Source: Dichetophora obliterata
Lineage: Eukaryota; Arthropoda; Insecta; Diptera; Sciomyzidae
DNA: 64,000 bases
Direction of reading: 5' to 3'
NCBI GenBank assembly: GCA_963920525.1
Contig: OY986438.1
Coordinates: 81,021,177-81,085,176, forward strand
Shown here one piece after another: positions 10,351-22,194 of this stretch; position 1 is the stretch's first letter, and every line of letters starts with the position of its first letter. Made by a program: the position numbers and the translations under genes. The notes under the pieces were generated by a model, which did no database searches, had not been told where the DNA came from, and was given only the letters and a program-made list of their open reading frames with translations.

Positions 10351-11267
10351 TAAGAAAGTAACTTAAATAGTTTGAATAAATATAAGTACATAGGTTTGTT
10401 AAGGCGAGTGTTTACAAATATTTAAATACTGGCTTCTCAATGACCAGTTTTCAACATAATTGAAATAAAAAACCGGTAAAACTGGTTTCATTGAAATTGT
10501 TCATGAAATAGAATAAAAATCGAACATAACATTGAAAAAATAGTTTAACATACATGAAAGTGTAAAATTTGATGTATTTTGATAAAAATTTTTTTGGAAA
10601 ATTTATAGAAAAATATGAATACAATTTATAATGATCATTGAGCAGGATAATTTTTTGATTATTTTTATAACAAGCACACTTTTCATTCTTAAGAGATGGT
10701 TCTCATCATCTAAAACTGTTCTAAAACTAAACAAAGTTGGATTCTTTACTTTGTCGGCTTAAAAAAATCTATACCTGCACTATGTTATAAAATTGAGGTG
10801 AAAATTTAATGTTACTACTTTAATCCAAAAGTACTGGGCCGACTTTTATGAAAAAGTTTTAAAATATCATATTTGTGCTACAGCATTATTAAGGGTAATT
10901 TTTTTTTTGACATTTTTATAATAAGTATATATAATTAAAGTGTTAAGTTTTTAAGAAATCATCCCAAATCAAGTTTTTAAGGTTGTGTTGTGAGAGTGTC
11001 AATAAACTCCATGTTGCTCTCTTCGCTTTTTTTTTGTATGTTTTACTGCTATTTTATGCTAGCAGTATGCATGTTTTTTATACACAATTCCCTGGATCCA
11101 CATGTTTCGTATATGAAAATATACCATAAAAAGATATGGTGTATTTGCACTAAAGAATGTACCGAGCATGCGTAGTTACAACAATAAAAAAATTGGGTAA
11201 AATTTCTATGCATGCATCACCGCATGCATCCATACGTTATTAATAATGAGGAATGTATACAGTCTTA
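10351..11267. other. Stretch without a gene
   Basis: Nothing coding is recognised. The part after about 11050 is rich in GCATGCAT palindromes that continue on both sides of the next MITE. Confidence 0.5.
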
Positions 11268-11644
11268 AAGCCCGTATGATACTTCATTGCTTTGTCCAAT
11301 TTTCATTCATTGACAATGAAACTTGAGCAGTTGAAATAGTGCTAGCCCTAAAATTCAAGAAGTGTGAGTGTATACGCATATAGTACGAATTGGACAAAAA
11401 AATGTGCGACGGACAGCATTTTCAATGCATTGTTTTTGACGTTTCTCTCAATTCGTTCGTCGTTAAGTTTCGATCAAATATTAAGTGTTAAAAACAAGCT
11501 TGATCTCTTTCTTCCGCAGCCAAGATGAACAGAGAGATAAAATAGTAACGTTGCGGAGATGTAAAAATTGGCATTATGCATGTTTTCATCCTTGCATTGA
11601 TGCATGTTGAAATTGGAGAAAACAATGAAGTATCATACGGGCTT
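11268..11644. mobile_element. 377-bp TA-flanked MITE, ends AAGCCCGTATGATACTTCAT
   Basis: AAGCCCGTATGATACTTCAT at 11268 is matched by its exact reverse complement ending at 11644. Similarity continues inward for about 40 bp (TCCAATTTCAAC-like). TA flanks both ends (11266-11267, 11645-11646). No frame lies inside. The flanking DNA resumes the ATGCAT-rich sequence seen on the left, as expected for an insertion. Confidence 0.85.
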
Positions 11645-12653
11645 TAATAATATTGCATGCATACGTCATTAGTATTTATGCATGAATCCATTGTAACAGT
11701 ATTCATGACAATGGATGCATATAGTAATTCTCCATGTATACAGTATTAATAATTATGCTGGTACATGCTCTTGTCTTACATCATCGTCTAATATGGAAAT
11801 GTGCTTGCATTTATGATGGCATCATACAAAGCATCATACGTATGCATAAATTCTCAATGCGTTATGCATGAATGTACTTGCTGGGCGGTTTGCTAATGAT
11901 GATGTGTTGCGGTGCTGATTGGTCGTAGGAGAGAAATAAAAAAAAAAACAGCCTAGAAAATTTTTTGTACACAAAAATAAGATTATTTCCTTAATCGAAT
12001 GCAGTAAAAATCGTGTCAATTTGATTTTTTGCTATTTCATTTATAATACGAATACTTCGATAGTTTTCAACTGGCTATTATCTGTGCTTTTGTTGTTGCT
12101 TGACTTGGCTGGTGTTTTTATTACTCTCCACCTTCCTCTTATCACCGCAACACATCATCTTTCGGCTTCAAGCGTACTACATAATCAATAATAATGTATA
12201 TGGGGTAAGATATAATATCTGTAAGGGCAATTTCGAGCCGATAACCTTTATTGCTAGTGCCTTTTTATATAATGGCGTTTTTGTACCTTGAAAAAGAGTT
12301 TATGCCCTCTTTCTGCCATCTTTCAGAAATCAAAATTTTTTCTTCTTTTGAGGTCAATATATTCGCGAAAAGAACGCGATTCAATTGCAGAAGTCACTCT
12401 TTTATTCTCAAGAGGGCAAAATTTCCAAAAAGGGCCGAAAAAAGTTGAATTTTTTCGAGAAACGAAAACTCCATAGGTAATATAATTATTTATAATTATG
12501 TTTCATTTAAATAAATTAAAAAAATAAAAATGCATGTGGGCATTTTCCAACTGGCGTTACGTACGATTTGTACAAAAACTTTTTAAAAAAAGCATTAAAA
12601 AGTCTAATTTTTAAAAAGGTTTTTTATATTTAAGTAGCACTATATTAAGTAAA
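11645..12653. other. Stretch with a palindromic pair; no gene
   Basis: GATGATGTGTTGCGGTG at 11898-11914 is exactly inverted at 12143-12159, and weaker similarity extends about 70 bp per arm, so roughly 11872-12180 is a small degenerate TIR element. ATGCAT-rich DNA lies before it. From 12280 to 12470 there is a TTTCTTTTCGAGAA-like AT-rich tract with no recognised function. No gene is seen. Confidence 0.5.
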
Positions 12654-14452
12654 GAAGATTGAGATTTTTGGTGACAGGAATGAGGCCCGAAAATTTTTCG
12701 AAAAAATAAGACGCCTTGCCGATGGTTTTAAATCCGGGGCCTCTTCCTGCAAGGATGAAAACGGGAATCTAGTAACAGAAGTCCAGAGTACACTGACGTT
12801 ATGAAGGGGACACTTCTCTAAGCTTCTAAATGGCGACGCTGACAACAATCCCGCCAATAGAGATGATTTTCCGGAAACCCTAATTTCGGATGACAGCGTC
12901 GAGATTCCGCTGCCCGAATATGATGAAGTTCTGACAGCTATAGCTCGGCTTAAAAATAACAAAGCCACGGGAGCTGATGGTTTACATGCTGAGCTGTTTA
13001 AGAACGGAGGCGAAGCTCTACTTAAATGCATTCACGAGCTTCTATGCAGAATATGGTCGGAAGAATGCATTCCGAACGATTGGATTCTCAGTGTGCTCTG
13101 CCCAATCCACAAGAAAGGCGATCCCACTATCTGTGCCAATTACCGTGGGATAAGCCTTCTTAATATCGCATATAAGGTCCTGTCGAGCGTTTTATGTGAA
13201 AGATTGAAGCCTATTGTAAACGAACTGATCGGACCTTATCAGTGTGGCTTCAGACCTGGAAAGTCCACCATCGACCATATTTTCACGCTACGAAAAATCT
13301 TGGAGAAGACTCAAGAAAGACAAGTCGACACCCACCATCTTTTTGTCGACTACAAAGCCGCCTTCGACAGCCCAATAAGGAAGCACCTGTACTCCACCAT
13401 GTCTGAATTTGGTATTCCTGCAAAACTAATATGACTTTGCAGGATGACACTGAGCAACACCAGCAGCGCAGTTAAAATCGGGAAGGACCTCTCCCCACCA
13501 TTTATTACCAAACGAGGTTTCAGACAAGGTGATTCCTTATCGTGCGACTTTTTCAACCTAATGATGAAAAAGATCATCCGAGCTGCTGATCTGAGACGTA
13601 GTGGCACAATATTCTACAAGAGTGTTATGCTGCTTGCGTATGCTGATGACATCGATATCATTGGCCATAATACGCGCGAAGTCAGTGCAGCATTTTTAGT
13701 GCAGAATCAAGTCGAATGGGTCTGGCAGTGAATGCAGATAAGACGAAATACTTGGTGTCAACAAACAAACAGTCCCATCGTTTTGGAACCAACGTTACCG
13801 TTGACAATACCTCCTTCGAGGTTGTGAAGGACTTCGTTTATCTGGGATCCAGCATTAACTCAACCAACGACATCAGCATTGAGATCAAACGAAGAATAAC
13901 TCTTGCCAACAGGTGTTACTTTGGGCTCAGTAGGCAATTGAGAAGCAGAGCCCTCTCTCGACGAACGAAAATCACGCTCTATAAATCGCTCATCATGCCC
14001 GTCCTTCTTTATGCATCATAAACATGGACGCTGAGCAGTTTAGATGAAAAGACTTTAGGAGCATTCGAGAGAAAAATTCTTCGTAAGATCTACGGACCAA
14101 TCTGCGTCAATGGCGAGTACCGAATACGGTGGAATGATAAACTGTATGAGCTGTACGCTGACATCGACATAGTCAAGCTCATTAAAATCGAGCAGCTTCG
14201 CTGGCTTGGTCATGTTCAGCGCATGAAAGACGATGCTCCAGTGAAGAAAACATTCGATTCGGTACCCAGAAGCGGTCAACGCAGAAGAGGACGACCGCAT
14301 CTTCGTTGGAAAGACCAAGTAGAGGACAACCTGACGAAGCTTGGAATTTCCAACTGGCGCCAGGAAGCGAAAGACAGAAATGGCTGGCGCAAATTCTTAG
14401 ATGAGGCCAAGACCGACATGCGGTTGTAGCGCCAACTAAGTAAGTAAGTAAG
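12654..14452 (+). mobile_element. 5'-truncated RTE-like non-LTR retrotransposon
   Basis: The insertion is delimited by a perfect 13-bp direct repeat TATATTAAGTAAA at 12641-12653 and 14453-14465. The element ends in a short tandem tail (AAGT repeated about four times) a few bases after its ORF. A very short 3' UTR with a microsatellite tail is typical of the RTE clade. It is truncated at the 5' end within the region before the reverse transcriptase, so the endonuclease is missing, as usual for target-primed reverse transcription. It lies in gene-free DNA. Confidence 0.9.
12659..14429 (+). pseudogene. Reverse transcriptase ORF of the RTE-like element, broken
   Basis: The plus-strand frames together give the pre-RT segment (RLKNNKATGADGLHAELFK), the palm with FVDYKAAFDS, the box GFRQGDSLSCDFFN, the catalytic YADDIDIIG and the thumb. 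They end in the C-terminal arginine-rich GRPHLRWKDQVEDN domain. The RT would copy element RNA at nicked target DNA. Breaks: TGA at 12802-12804 and at 13432-13434, a frameshift near 13690-13720, and TAA at 14019-14021. The catalytic YADD is intact but no continuous protein can be made. Clade placement is inferred from the tail and C-terminal domain. Confidence 0.88.
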
Positions 14453-14465
14453 TATATTAAGTAAA

Positions 14466-14904
14466 AACAATGTCAGCAATCATTGGATTTAAAGATATAA
14501 GCAAAAATATGTGATGGCGTAACGTTAGAAAGAAACAGTGATTTTTGACTTGGATTACAAAATTTGCAAAACTCTCTGAATTGGAGAAGACTTTTTGTAT
14601 ACAACTTTTTTTAGATGGATTTGAAATAATATAAGTTAATTTTCCAAGTAATCAAATTTAAAATTTTGTTTTTATAAGGCTTTTTGACCAGGCGTGACAG
14701 TACTGGCGCTACGTTACTCAAATTTTAATTGTTTCATTTTATTGTTTAATTCAATTGGGTTATTAAGTATCATAATTAGGTAGTTAAGTAATTACAAATG
14801 TAATGTACAGGGTGTCTCAGATCAACGTTTCAATCCGGCACCGTTTGATTCCTTGGGCCAAGACAAAAAAAAAATTGTATGGCAGAGGGGTCCATCTCCC
14901 CCCT
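14466..14904. other. Stretch without a gene
   Basis: No gene is recognised. The end (14803-14904) includes a GGGTGTCTCAGATCAACG string of unknown origin directly before the tRNA-like unit and may be part of the same short element. Confidence 0.4.
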
Positions 14905-14980
14905 GCCGGCCTTTGTAGTCTAGTGAAGAGTGCGCTAGACTATCAACCCAGAGGTCCCTGGTTCGAATCCGGGCTCGGGC
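14905..14980 (+). pseudogene. tRNA-like unit (anticodon-loop ATC), SINE head or tRNA relic
   Basis: TAGTCTAGTG resembles a pol III A box and GGTTCGAATCC is a perfect B box. Between them the anticodon arm has loop CTATCAA, so ATC stands where tRNA-Asp has GTC. The T stem pairs well (CCTGG with CCGGG) but the acceptor arm does not, so it is not a working tRNA. Its D and anticodon arms resemble the copies at 5.1 and 28.8 kb. It could be the head of a tRNA-derived SINE; no tail or TSD was identified. Confidence 0.6.
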
Positions 14981-16868
14981 ATGATTTTTTTCACTTTCTT
15001 TGTTCTTTCTTTCATTTAGGAATTGTGAAAAAACTAAAAATCCACAACTAAATTGTGAAAAATGTGGAATTAAAGGACACTAACAACTAAGGGCTGGAAA
15101 TGCTTGCCAAGGTTAAGGCACAACACTAGCCTCGGCTAAAAGCAATTCAAATTGTCTTTCACAGTTGTTTCGCCCAATCAATAATTCACGTATGGTTCCA
15201 ATCAATTCCTCTAAATAAATCTATCCCTTTCCTTTCAGGTCAAAGAGCAAACCTTGTTTGTATGAGGCGCATGCCTTGGTTCTTTGATCTTTAAAAAAAA
15301 ATATTAAATAAAAACACAAATATGTATTCCAAATTATTTAGTTTACCCATAACATGAAGATAAATTAAAAATTGTATATGCTTAGTTTGCAAATAGTTTA
15401 GCAGATACTTCGTTAAGGGCAGTTTCTCATCTAGAGATGCACGGTGATTTTCTCGATTTTTTGTTTTCATAGAAGGAAGAAAACAAACACCTTGTGTTTT
15501 TTGCAGTTATTTATTGATTTTTAAAGTGTAGAAAATATTTTTTTTTGTGAATAAAAGTTTAATGTGAAATTGATGTGTGCCGTCAAACGTCACGTTGAAG
15601 AAAAGGTACCCAAATGGTATCCATCGCAAAGCGCATTCATGTCATCTATATCTATACTATTATATAAACAGGAAACTTTTAAAAAGATAGCATGTTTGTG
15701 GTCGCCGGTAAACCCAAGAACCGCTAAACGGTTTTTTGTGAAATTTTCACTATTCGATTCAGAATTGATCATAGATGGTTCATGTATACTCAAAGTTTTG
15801 ATATGTATAAAAGCGAACAAGTAATTGACTGAGAAACTGGCATAAATCTCAATTTTTGGTAAAATTCGGCACATTTTCCCATTTCCTGACTAAACATTAA
15901 AATATATCTGAAAATTATGTATGTACATATAAAAGATCTTCCCGATTCCAATTATAAAGTCTAAGGTGACATGCATCTACGATCAATGGTTTTGTCATAA
16001 AATTGACATTTTTATAAAAAATAAAATCATTTCCTTGCAAGCTTTGTCTTTTGATTGACTTTAATGATGTTACCGCTTGCAGCTTTAGTTCCGTTGTTGT
16101 TGCGTGTTTCTTTGTAACTACAACAACAGCTGTGCGTTGGGATGAAAAGAGAACAACGTGTGTAGTTTTGCAATTACTTAGCAAACCATGAAATAAAGCA
16201 ATTATTGAGTTAAATAATTAGTGACACAATTTCATTACAATATTTAGTTTGGCAAATACAATTTAAGACTTATTGAGGATTCGAAAATCTTAAATGGAGT
16301 TTTTGCAATTCATTAATGTGGTTTAATGATTTCATGTTGTTTGCATGCAATTCTTTTAAGATAAAATTGGTTTGTATTTAAATATGTTCCAAAATACGTT
16401 TGCTAAAGCACAAATTGAGTGTTGCTTTAGCTTTAGGATTGTTTGTACAAATATTTAATAAGCCCAACCTCAGTAAATATACCAATACTATCTTATTCCA
16501 AAAAGTTCGTAATAGGAACCTATTTTGGCAATCTTATCGTATTCTCTTTGTCTGTTGTCAATACAAAATTAAAATTTCCATACAAATTTCATATTAACAT
16601 TATAAAATATTTTTAACTTATTTGAATATTGAACCTATTACATAACGCAAAAGTGGGTGAATTTGCATAAAGTTGGAAGTCTAAATGAAGGGAATTTAAT
16701 TACTTTAAAAAATCATAGTCAGATCAAGCTAAAAGCAAAATAATTAGAATTTATCTTGAATTACCTGAGCTTCTTATGATCAATTTTTTTGTGTGTGTGT
16801 GTATGTATTAATTATTAAATGTATGTACAATGATCAAAAAACTGCACCCTCAAACTTTAAACCGACTA
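14981..16868. other. Stretch without a gene; Helitron-like end inside
   Basis: No protein gene or RNA gene is recognised. The only structured signal is the possible Helitron 5' end near 15651. The rest is AT-rich with short frames, plus a GTGTGT run near 16793. Confidence 0.5.
15651..15740 (+). mobile_element. Possible Helitron-like 5' terminus
   Basis: TCTATACTATTATATAAA followed about 70 bp later by AACCGCTAAACGGTT and TTTGTGAAATTTTCA resembles the start of insect Helitron-related repeats: a TC-start, a TATA-rich end, then an internal 'CCGCTAAACC' motif. A second, minus-strand copy of the same arrangement lies at 27661-27754. No 3' CTRR hairpin terminus and no Rep/helicase frame was found, so the element limits are unknown. 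Confidence 0.35.
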
Positions 16869-17421
16869 GCGCATTCTTTTCTGAAAAAAATTTTGACCTC
16901 ACAAAATGCCGCACTTTTTAGATTCTGACCGGAATTTACAGAATGTTGACCTCTTTTGAGTTGAGAAAAGAACGAAAAAAATGCAGCATTTTTTTGTTCA
17001 TTTGATATTGGCTGCACTGTTGTTTTGAATTTATTTACGATTAAGGAAGTTTATGCATAGTGTTGACTGTATCGAATTTTTATCAAATATTAAATCAAAT
17101 ATTCATCGAGCAGTTCAGTTTTATTAAAACTAGCTACTTTATTCAAATATATATTGGATTCAATTCCAGAAAATTTTAAAAATTGCAACTTTTTGCTTCT
17201 CGCAATTTTCACAGCACAAAATATTAATGTCAAAATTATTTTATTTTGTCTTTATGTTGGTACTACTAGAGGGCAGAATGCAGAATTTTCGTATTTTACA
17301 GGTCAGAAAATTCTGCATTTGTTAATTTTAAGGTTAACATTTTTTTTAGAAAAGAACGGAAAAAATGCAGAATTCTTGAAGAGGTCAGAAAAAATACAGA
17401 ATTTTTCAGAAAAGAATGCGC
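16869..17421. mobile_element. 553-bp TA-flanked MITE, ends GCGCATTCTTTTCTGAAAAA
   Basis: GCGCATTCTTTTCTGAAAAA begins at 16869 and its reverse complement ends at 17421; TA flanks both sides (16867-16868, 17422-17423). Inside, GCAGAATT and GACCTC motifs recur many times in both orientations, making a repeat-rich subterminal region. No coding potential was seen. It is probably mobilised by a Tc1/mariner transposase supplied elsewhere. Confidence 0.85.
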
Positions 17422-17460
17422 TATAAGGCTATTATCTACGTTTTCAGAAGATTCATTCTA

Positions 17461-18330
17461 AGAAAAGAAAACCCTTACCAAGGTTTATTTTTTAAATAAA
17501 AAAAAACTTACTGAAATGCAGATACGATGAAAGGCATTTTGAAAAAAAGAAATCATGCCAAGTACTTTAGTATATGTTTTTAGTTTTTTTTTCCATATAC
17601 TAGAAAAACTAAAAATGTTTTGAATTCGAGTCAACGCGAACATTTTCCTGTCTTCAAACTTTTTTCCAATCGTTGTGAACCGAAGGACTTAAAGGCTACG
17701 AGTTACTACTTAGCTTTGAGTTGGATCTACATTCATGTTGTGATATTCATTGTATTCTACATTAATTATAGGCCCAAGTTATGGTCTTGCCCTAGCATAT
17801 TCAAGTTTTTTATAATCATCACAAATTCCCACAACACAACTAATATATTGAATACAGAATAGATATCTCGTGCGATTATACAAAAATCATTTAATCATAG
17901 AAAAGAAAAGCTTAACCTAGCTTCATTTTTGAAATAATAAAAAACTATATGCATATACGATGCATATACGAAATGCATATACGATGAAAGATATGTGCAA
18001 AAAAAAAAAGAAGATTTTTTTAGTTTTTATGTTCAACGCGAACATTTTCTAGACGTTAAACTTTTTTCGATCGTTGTAAACCCAAGGATTTATGATCACT
18101 TAGGTGTGAGTTGGATTTACATTTAATTTTTTGATATTCGTTGTATTCTTTATTAATAATAGGCCAGTGCTATGGTCCTGCCATAACCATTTCAAGTTTA
18201 TCTTCAGAAATTCTCACAATATTATTAATTGTGGAATTAAAAACTTTAAGGGGTATTATATATTATTTTTGCTACAAAACTATTTCTTTTCCATTGACTC
18301 TTTTCAGGTGGCTTTTAACTGAGCTCTTTA
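17461..18330. repeat. Diverged tandem duplication, unit about 438 bp
   Basis: The segment starting AGAAAAGAAAACCC at 17461 recurs at 17899 (AGAAAAGAAAAGCT). Both copies then carry ATACGATGAAAG, the phrase CAACGCGAACATTTTC, a GAGTTGGATxTACATT block and ATAGGCC. The copies differ at many sites and by indels, so the duplication is old. A small ATGCATATACGA triplication sits at the start of unit 2. No protein is recognised in either copy. Confidence 0.75.
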
Positions 18331-19579
18331 TCTTTGATTTTTTGTTGTTGCTATTTTCAATGGTGTAATATTTAACTATACCTTCCCGGGACGCGAACAT
18401 AAAATCTTGGCTCCGAACCGAACTGGCTGCAATAAAATTCTTGCAGTTTTTGTAATCTTGGGCACCACCGATTGTCTTCAGTTAGTTTGGAAATCGACAC
18501 ATAGGTGCTACTGTCATCACCACTTGCAGTAGAGTTTGACATGTTATCCAATGGAAATGGTTTCGGAGTGTGAAAAACTATAATTATCGCAATCCACAGC
18601 TAGCTGGTTGATGTTTTTTCTAATTTCTTCGGTTTTTCAACTAGTGCTACCAATCCAATTCTATATTTTTTAAAGCAAGATGGCGGTGAAGTGCGGCTGA
18701 AATTATAATCACAGTTTAAAAAGCACTAAATCACTTGGAATATGTCACAGTTTGACGTCTCAAAAGGAAAACAGTAAATCAACGCAAATAAATGCAAATC
18801 GATTATTCACAAAGTATAGGAAAAAGAACTAGCTCATTTGCTCTTCAATTAATTTTACTAAGCAATTTATTAGCTAATTTTAAGTAAACCAAATGACCGA
18901 AATAAGAGCGGTTTACACAAATTTTTGAATTTTTTTAACGGCTATGCTGTGTAAAACACACTGCCAACATTCTTAATCGCTTTACTGTAGCAAGTGTAAA
19001 GGAAGAGAAAGCGGAACGGCAACAAAGTAAACGCGCTTGTTGCAGCCCAGAATTCAGAATTGTATTAAAAAAAGTGGTCGAGGAGATGAGAAGAAAATTT
19101 TGGTAACAGCTGATTTTGTTTGACATGTCGTACGTTTCACTAATTTGTGTGTAATGTAATGATGTGTTCTTTTCCGCTGATTCGCTTTAATTTGTTTAAA
19201 TTTGCTAAGATTTTTCACTTATTATATTATTGCTGATAAGGCTTATTTAGCCTCAGTATATCGCAATATTTTGATTCACAGAAATTGGCGGAACAAAATA
19301 AATAACTCAACGTCGAATATCGCGCTTGTCGGAATTAAGAGAACTGAGCTGTTCGAGCTCGGGTCATCACATTTGTAAGAATTTCTCGAAGGCGTTGTGT
19401 TGTGTTTCTTATCAAAATATGTACATAGTTTGTTTTTTGGTGCTATACAGCCGGTCATATGGACCATTAGACGGTTCACAAGCATATGCACGCGAGATAT
19501 CTAATTTGGGTCGGATAAATTACTTCGCAAGAGCAAGCGCATTTAGCTAGGTACAATATAATTTAGAGGTATTATATTA
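18331..19579. other. Stretch without a gene
   Basis: No gene is recognised on either strand. Composition is somewhat less AT-rich between 18370 and 18560 and near 18950-19130, but frames are short and carry no known motif. Confidence 0.45.
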
Positions 19580-20413
19580 GGTCTGTTCCCGTACTAACTT
19601 AAAGTAATTGTAATAGAATAGAGAGTAACATTTTACATCATGGTATAATTATTGACAAGGTAGTAGCGTCAACTGGTTTTTTCTCACGAGCGGCGATTGG
19701 AAGTTGTCAAAATTAGGTCTTCAAGCAATGAATCAAAGAAAAAAGAAAAAAATAAAAAAGCGACTTAAACATATCTAGTCAACCACAGCACACTAAAAAT
19801 ATTCCAATCAACTTCACGAATAAATTTAATGAATCAAAGAAAAGTTAAACAATAAACAAAGTTAGTCAACAGCAGCAAACTACAACTCCTGTAGCTGTTT
19901 TTGACGACTCCTGATCGCCAAAAAACTGTCACTACTACCTTGTCAAATAATTATACCATTATTTTGCATATTATTCTTCTCTCTCGAGCTTCAAAACTAT
20001 GTAAAATAACGCTTTCAAGCAACTTCAAGTTACTTGAATCGAGTACGAGAACAGAAGCTCTATTCTATGAGAAATGAGAATAAGAAAAAAGTTTTCATTG
20101 ACTTTTTAATATGATATTTTCATTTCAGCTTCTCATGATTAAAAAATCTGTATTCTTAAACAGTCTGTGAGAAATTTCCAATGAGAAAAAATATATTGGA
20201 AATTTCTCATAAGAAATGTCAGTTCTTTCTTTTATTAACGTTTTAAATTTGATTTGAACAAATATTCATCTGTGCACTTCTTTGGATGTTTATCTGGCGA
20301 CAAGGTAAATGAAATGGATATTTTTTAAGTTATTTCCTGTCTACTAGTTTGTGACTCAATAAAAATATATTTTTTTACAAATAAAGCTAAGAAAGCTAAG
20401 AACAAAATTGACG

Positions 20414-21096
20414 ATGACTTCTTTTATTATGGTTCAATTAGAATATGAAAGAAGGCGAACATGGGAAAGGTAATAAATGCATTTCGTAAATATATTAAAG
20501 TCGTTATTTTAAATATTTAAATTATTTTAGAATAAATGCGAGGCGAATCTTAAGAAATTTACGAGACAAGCATAAACCATTTGAATATATTTCCGACGAA
20601 TATTTTAAACAGCTTTATAGATTCCCTAAAGATTTATGTCTTAAATATATTGAAGAAATATCACCATTCATGAAAATAAGAACAACAAGAAATGGACTAC
20701 CAGTACACGTAAGAGTTCTTAGTGCGTTGCGATTTTTTGCTCAGGGTAGCTTTCAAAGACAGTGGATACCCTCTTGAACCCTGGTTGATGACTCCTGTCC
20801 AAAACCCTGAATCTGAGAGTATGCAAAAATATAATCGAGCTCATAAAATGACGAGATGCATAGTGGAGAGAACAATTGGTGTAATGAAAACTAGGTTCCG
20901 CTGCATTTCTAAAGAAAGATCATTTTGCTACAGCCCATATAAAGCAAGCATTATAATCAATGCAATTGCTGTATTGCATAATATTTTAAATAAAGCAAGG
21001 GTTTATCTTCCTGAAGAGTCCTCCTTTGAAGATAATGTGAACGATGAACAAGTTTATGAAAATGAAGAAAATAATCGAAATTCAAACAGTGGATAA
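20414..21096 (+). pseudogene. Harbinger DDE nuclease (HARBI1-like), internally deleted
   Basis: The transposase cuts at element ends. Exon 1 is 20414-20469 (ATG, donor GTAATAAA). Exon 2 starts at 20531 after TTATTTTAG and reads INARRILRNLRDKHKPFEYI and later VLSALRFFAQGSFQ, the family N-terminal region. At about 20750-20758 the frame jumps to DSGYPLEPWLMTPV and continues with RCIVERTIGVMKTRFRC to a TAA at 21094. The central part with the first catalytic Asp is missing and the join changes frame, so no working nuclease results. The remaining C-terminal part (GDSGYPL-to-VLHNI block) matches HARBI1-type proteins closely. Confidence 0.9.
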
Positions 21097-21212
21097 GCTA
21101 TCCGTACTAGTATAATTGACGCTAATTTTCTTTAATATTTGACTAAAATTATGAAATAAACTGTAATTGCTATGAAGAACCTGTATAGCATTTTTAACAC
21201 AATTTAAAAAGA

Positions 21213-22194
21213 TTATGTAAGTAACTTGGCAGAAAGTATATTTTTTATTTCTATTAATTGAAATAACATTTTTTCAAATATCAACGTTTTTCTTTTTTCC
21301 TCCTCCAATTTTTGTTTTTTAATTTCTAATTTAGCCTCTTCAATTTTTAAGATCTTTGAATAATTGTCTTCGGTTTCATTTCTTCGTTTTCTCCTCGGTT
21401 GAGATGTGGAACGTTCCGTTGAGTGCTCAACTTCTTCATCGAGAACTTCATAGGTCACTTCAGATACCTCAGGATCCAGAAATTCTATGACCTCACTAGT
21501 TCCTAATTCTGGAACATTTTCATCCCCGTAAATCGAGACTGGCGTTATGAGAGTCACAACTCTTTCCTCAATTGCAGTAAGAGGCTTGATTTTTCGAGTG
21601 CCATTTATGCCACTCTGTTGTTCTGCCCGCTTTGCTTCTCCTTTTTTATTCTTCGTATAGCTTCTAAAAAATAAAACAAAGTAAGGTTAAATATAAATTT
21701 GAACCTCAAACACTGGTAATGGGTGTGTTCGCAATATATCTACGCCTACTTTTTCTAAATCAAGTCAATTACGAAGTTGTTGAATATGTCCCAATGGTCG
21801 CAAATATTAAGATATGCAAAAATTATTATAAGACACTTCATAACTACAATAGTATACCTCAAATCCATTCAAAATTTTCGCCATTTGGCACCGTCTTTTT
21901 TGGTTCCACCAAGTGCATTCAATTGAAAGGCAATTGTCTCCCACATTTCATCTCTTTGATGAACACCATCTACTCCCATAAACTTATCGTTGGCCACATC
22001 GATATGGTGCTCCAGCCACTCAATAAGTGCTTCCTTTTGCTGTTGCGAAGGCCGCTTAGCAAGCGCATGACTAATGCTGCATAATTTTTATAATTATTTA
22101 ATATTAAAATAACAAGCTAATAAATATTCTCGTATGTATATATATTATATATTTTATGATCATATAGTACCTACCACGAGTTTTCTTCTTCCAT
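21213..22194 (-). pseudogene. Harbinger Myb/SANT-like DNA-binding partner, three exons, one stop
   Basis: Harbinger elements need a Myb-like protein that binds the ends and brings the nuclease to the nucleus. Exon 1 is 22194-22175 (MEEENS, donor GTAGGT). Exon 2 is 22076-21858 (acceptor TATGCAG, donor GTATAC) with the helix-turn-helix: KRPSQQQKEALIEWLEHH, then R-DEMW-IAFQLN and KWRKF. Exon 3 is 21663-21213 (acceptor TTTTAG) with LTAIEERV, an acidic segment and a C-terminal coiled coil rich in E, K and L. The phases agree at both introns. A TGA at 21869-21871 replaces the conserved Trp after KWRKF; otherwise the gene is intact. It is convergent with the transposase. Confidence 0.88.

Noticed and set aside
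12645..13031. Minus-strand frame of 128 codons
   Set aside because: Antisense shadow of the RTE-like reverse transcriptase, whose plus-strand frame has recognisable motifs.
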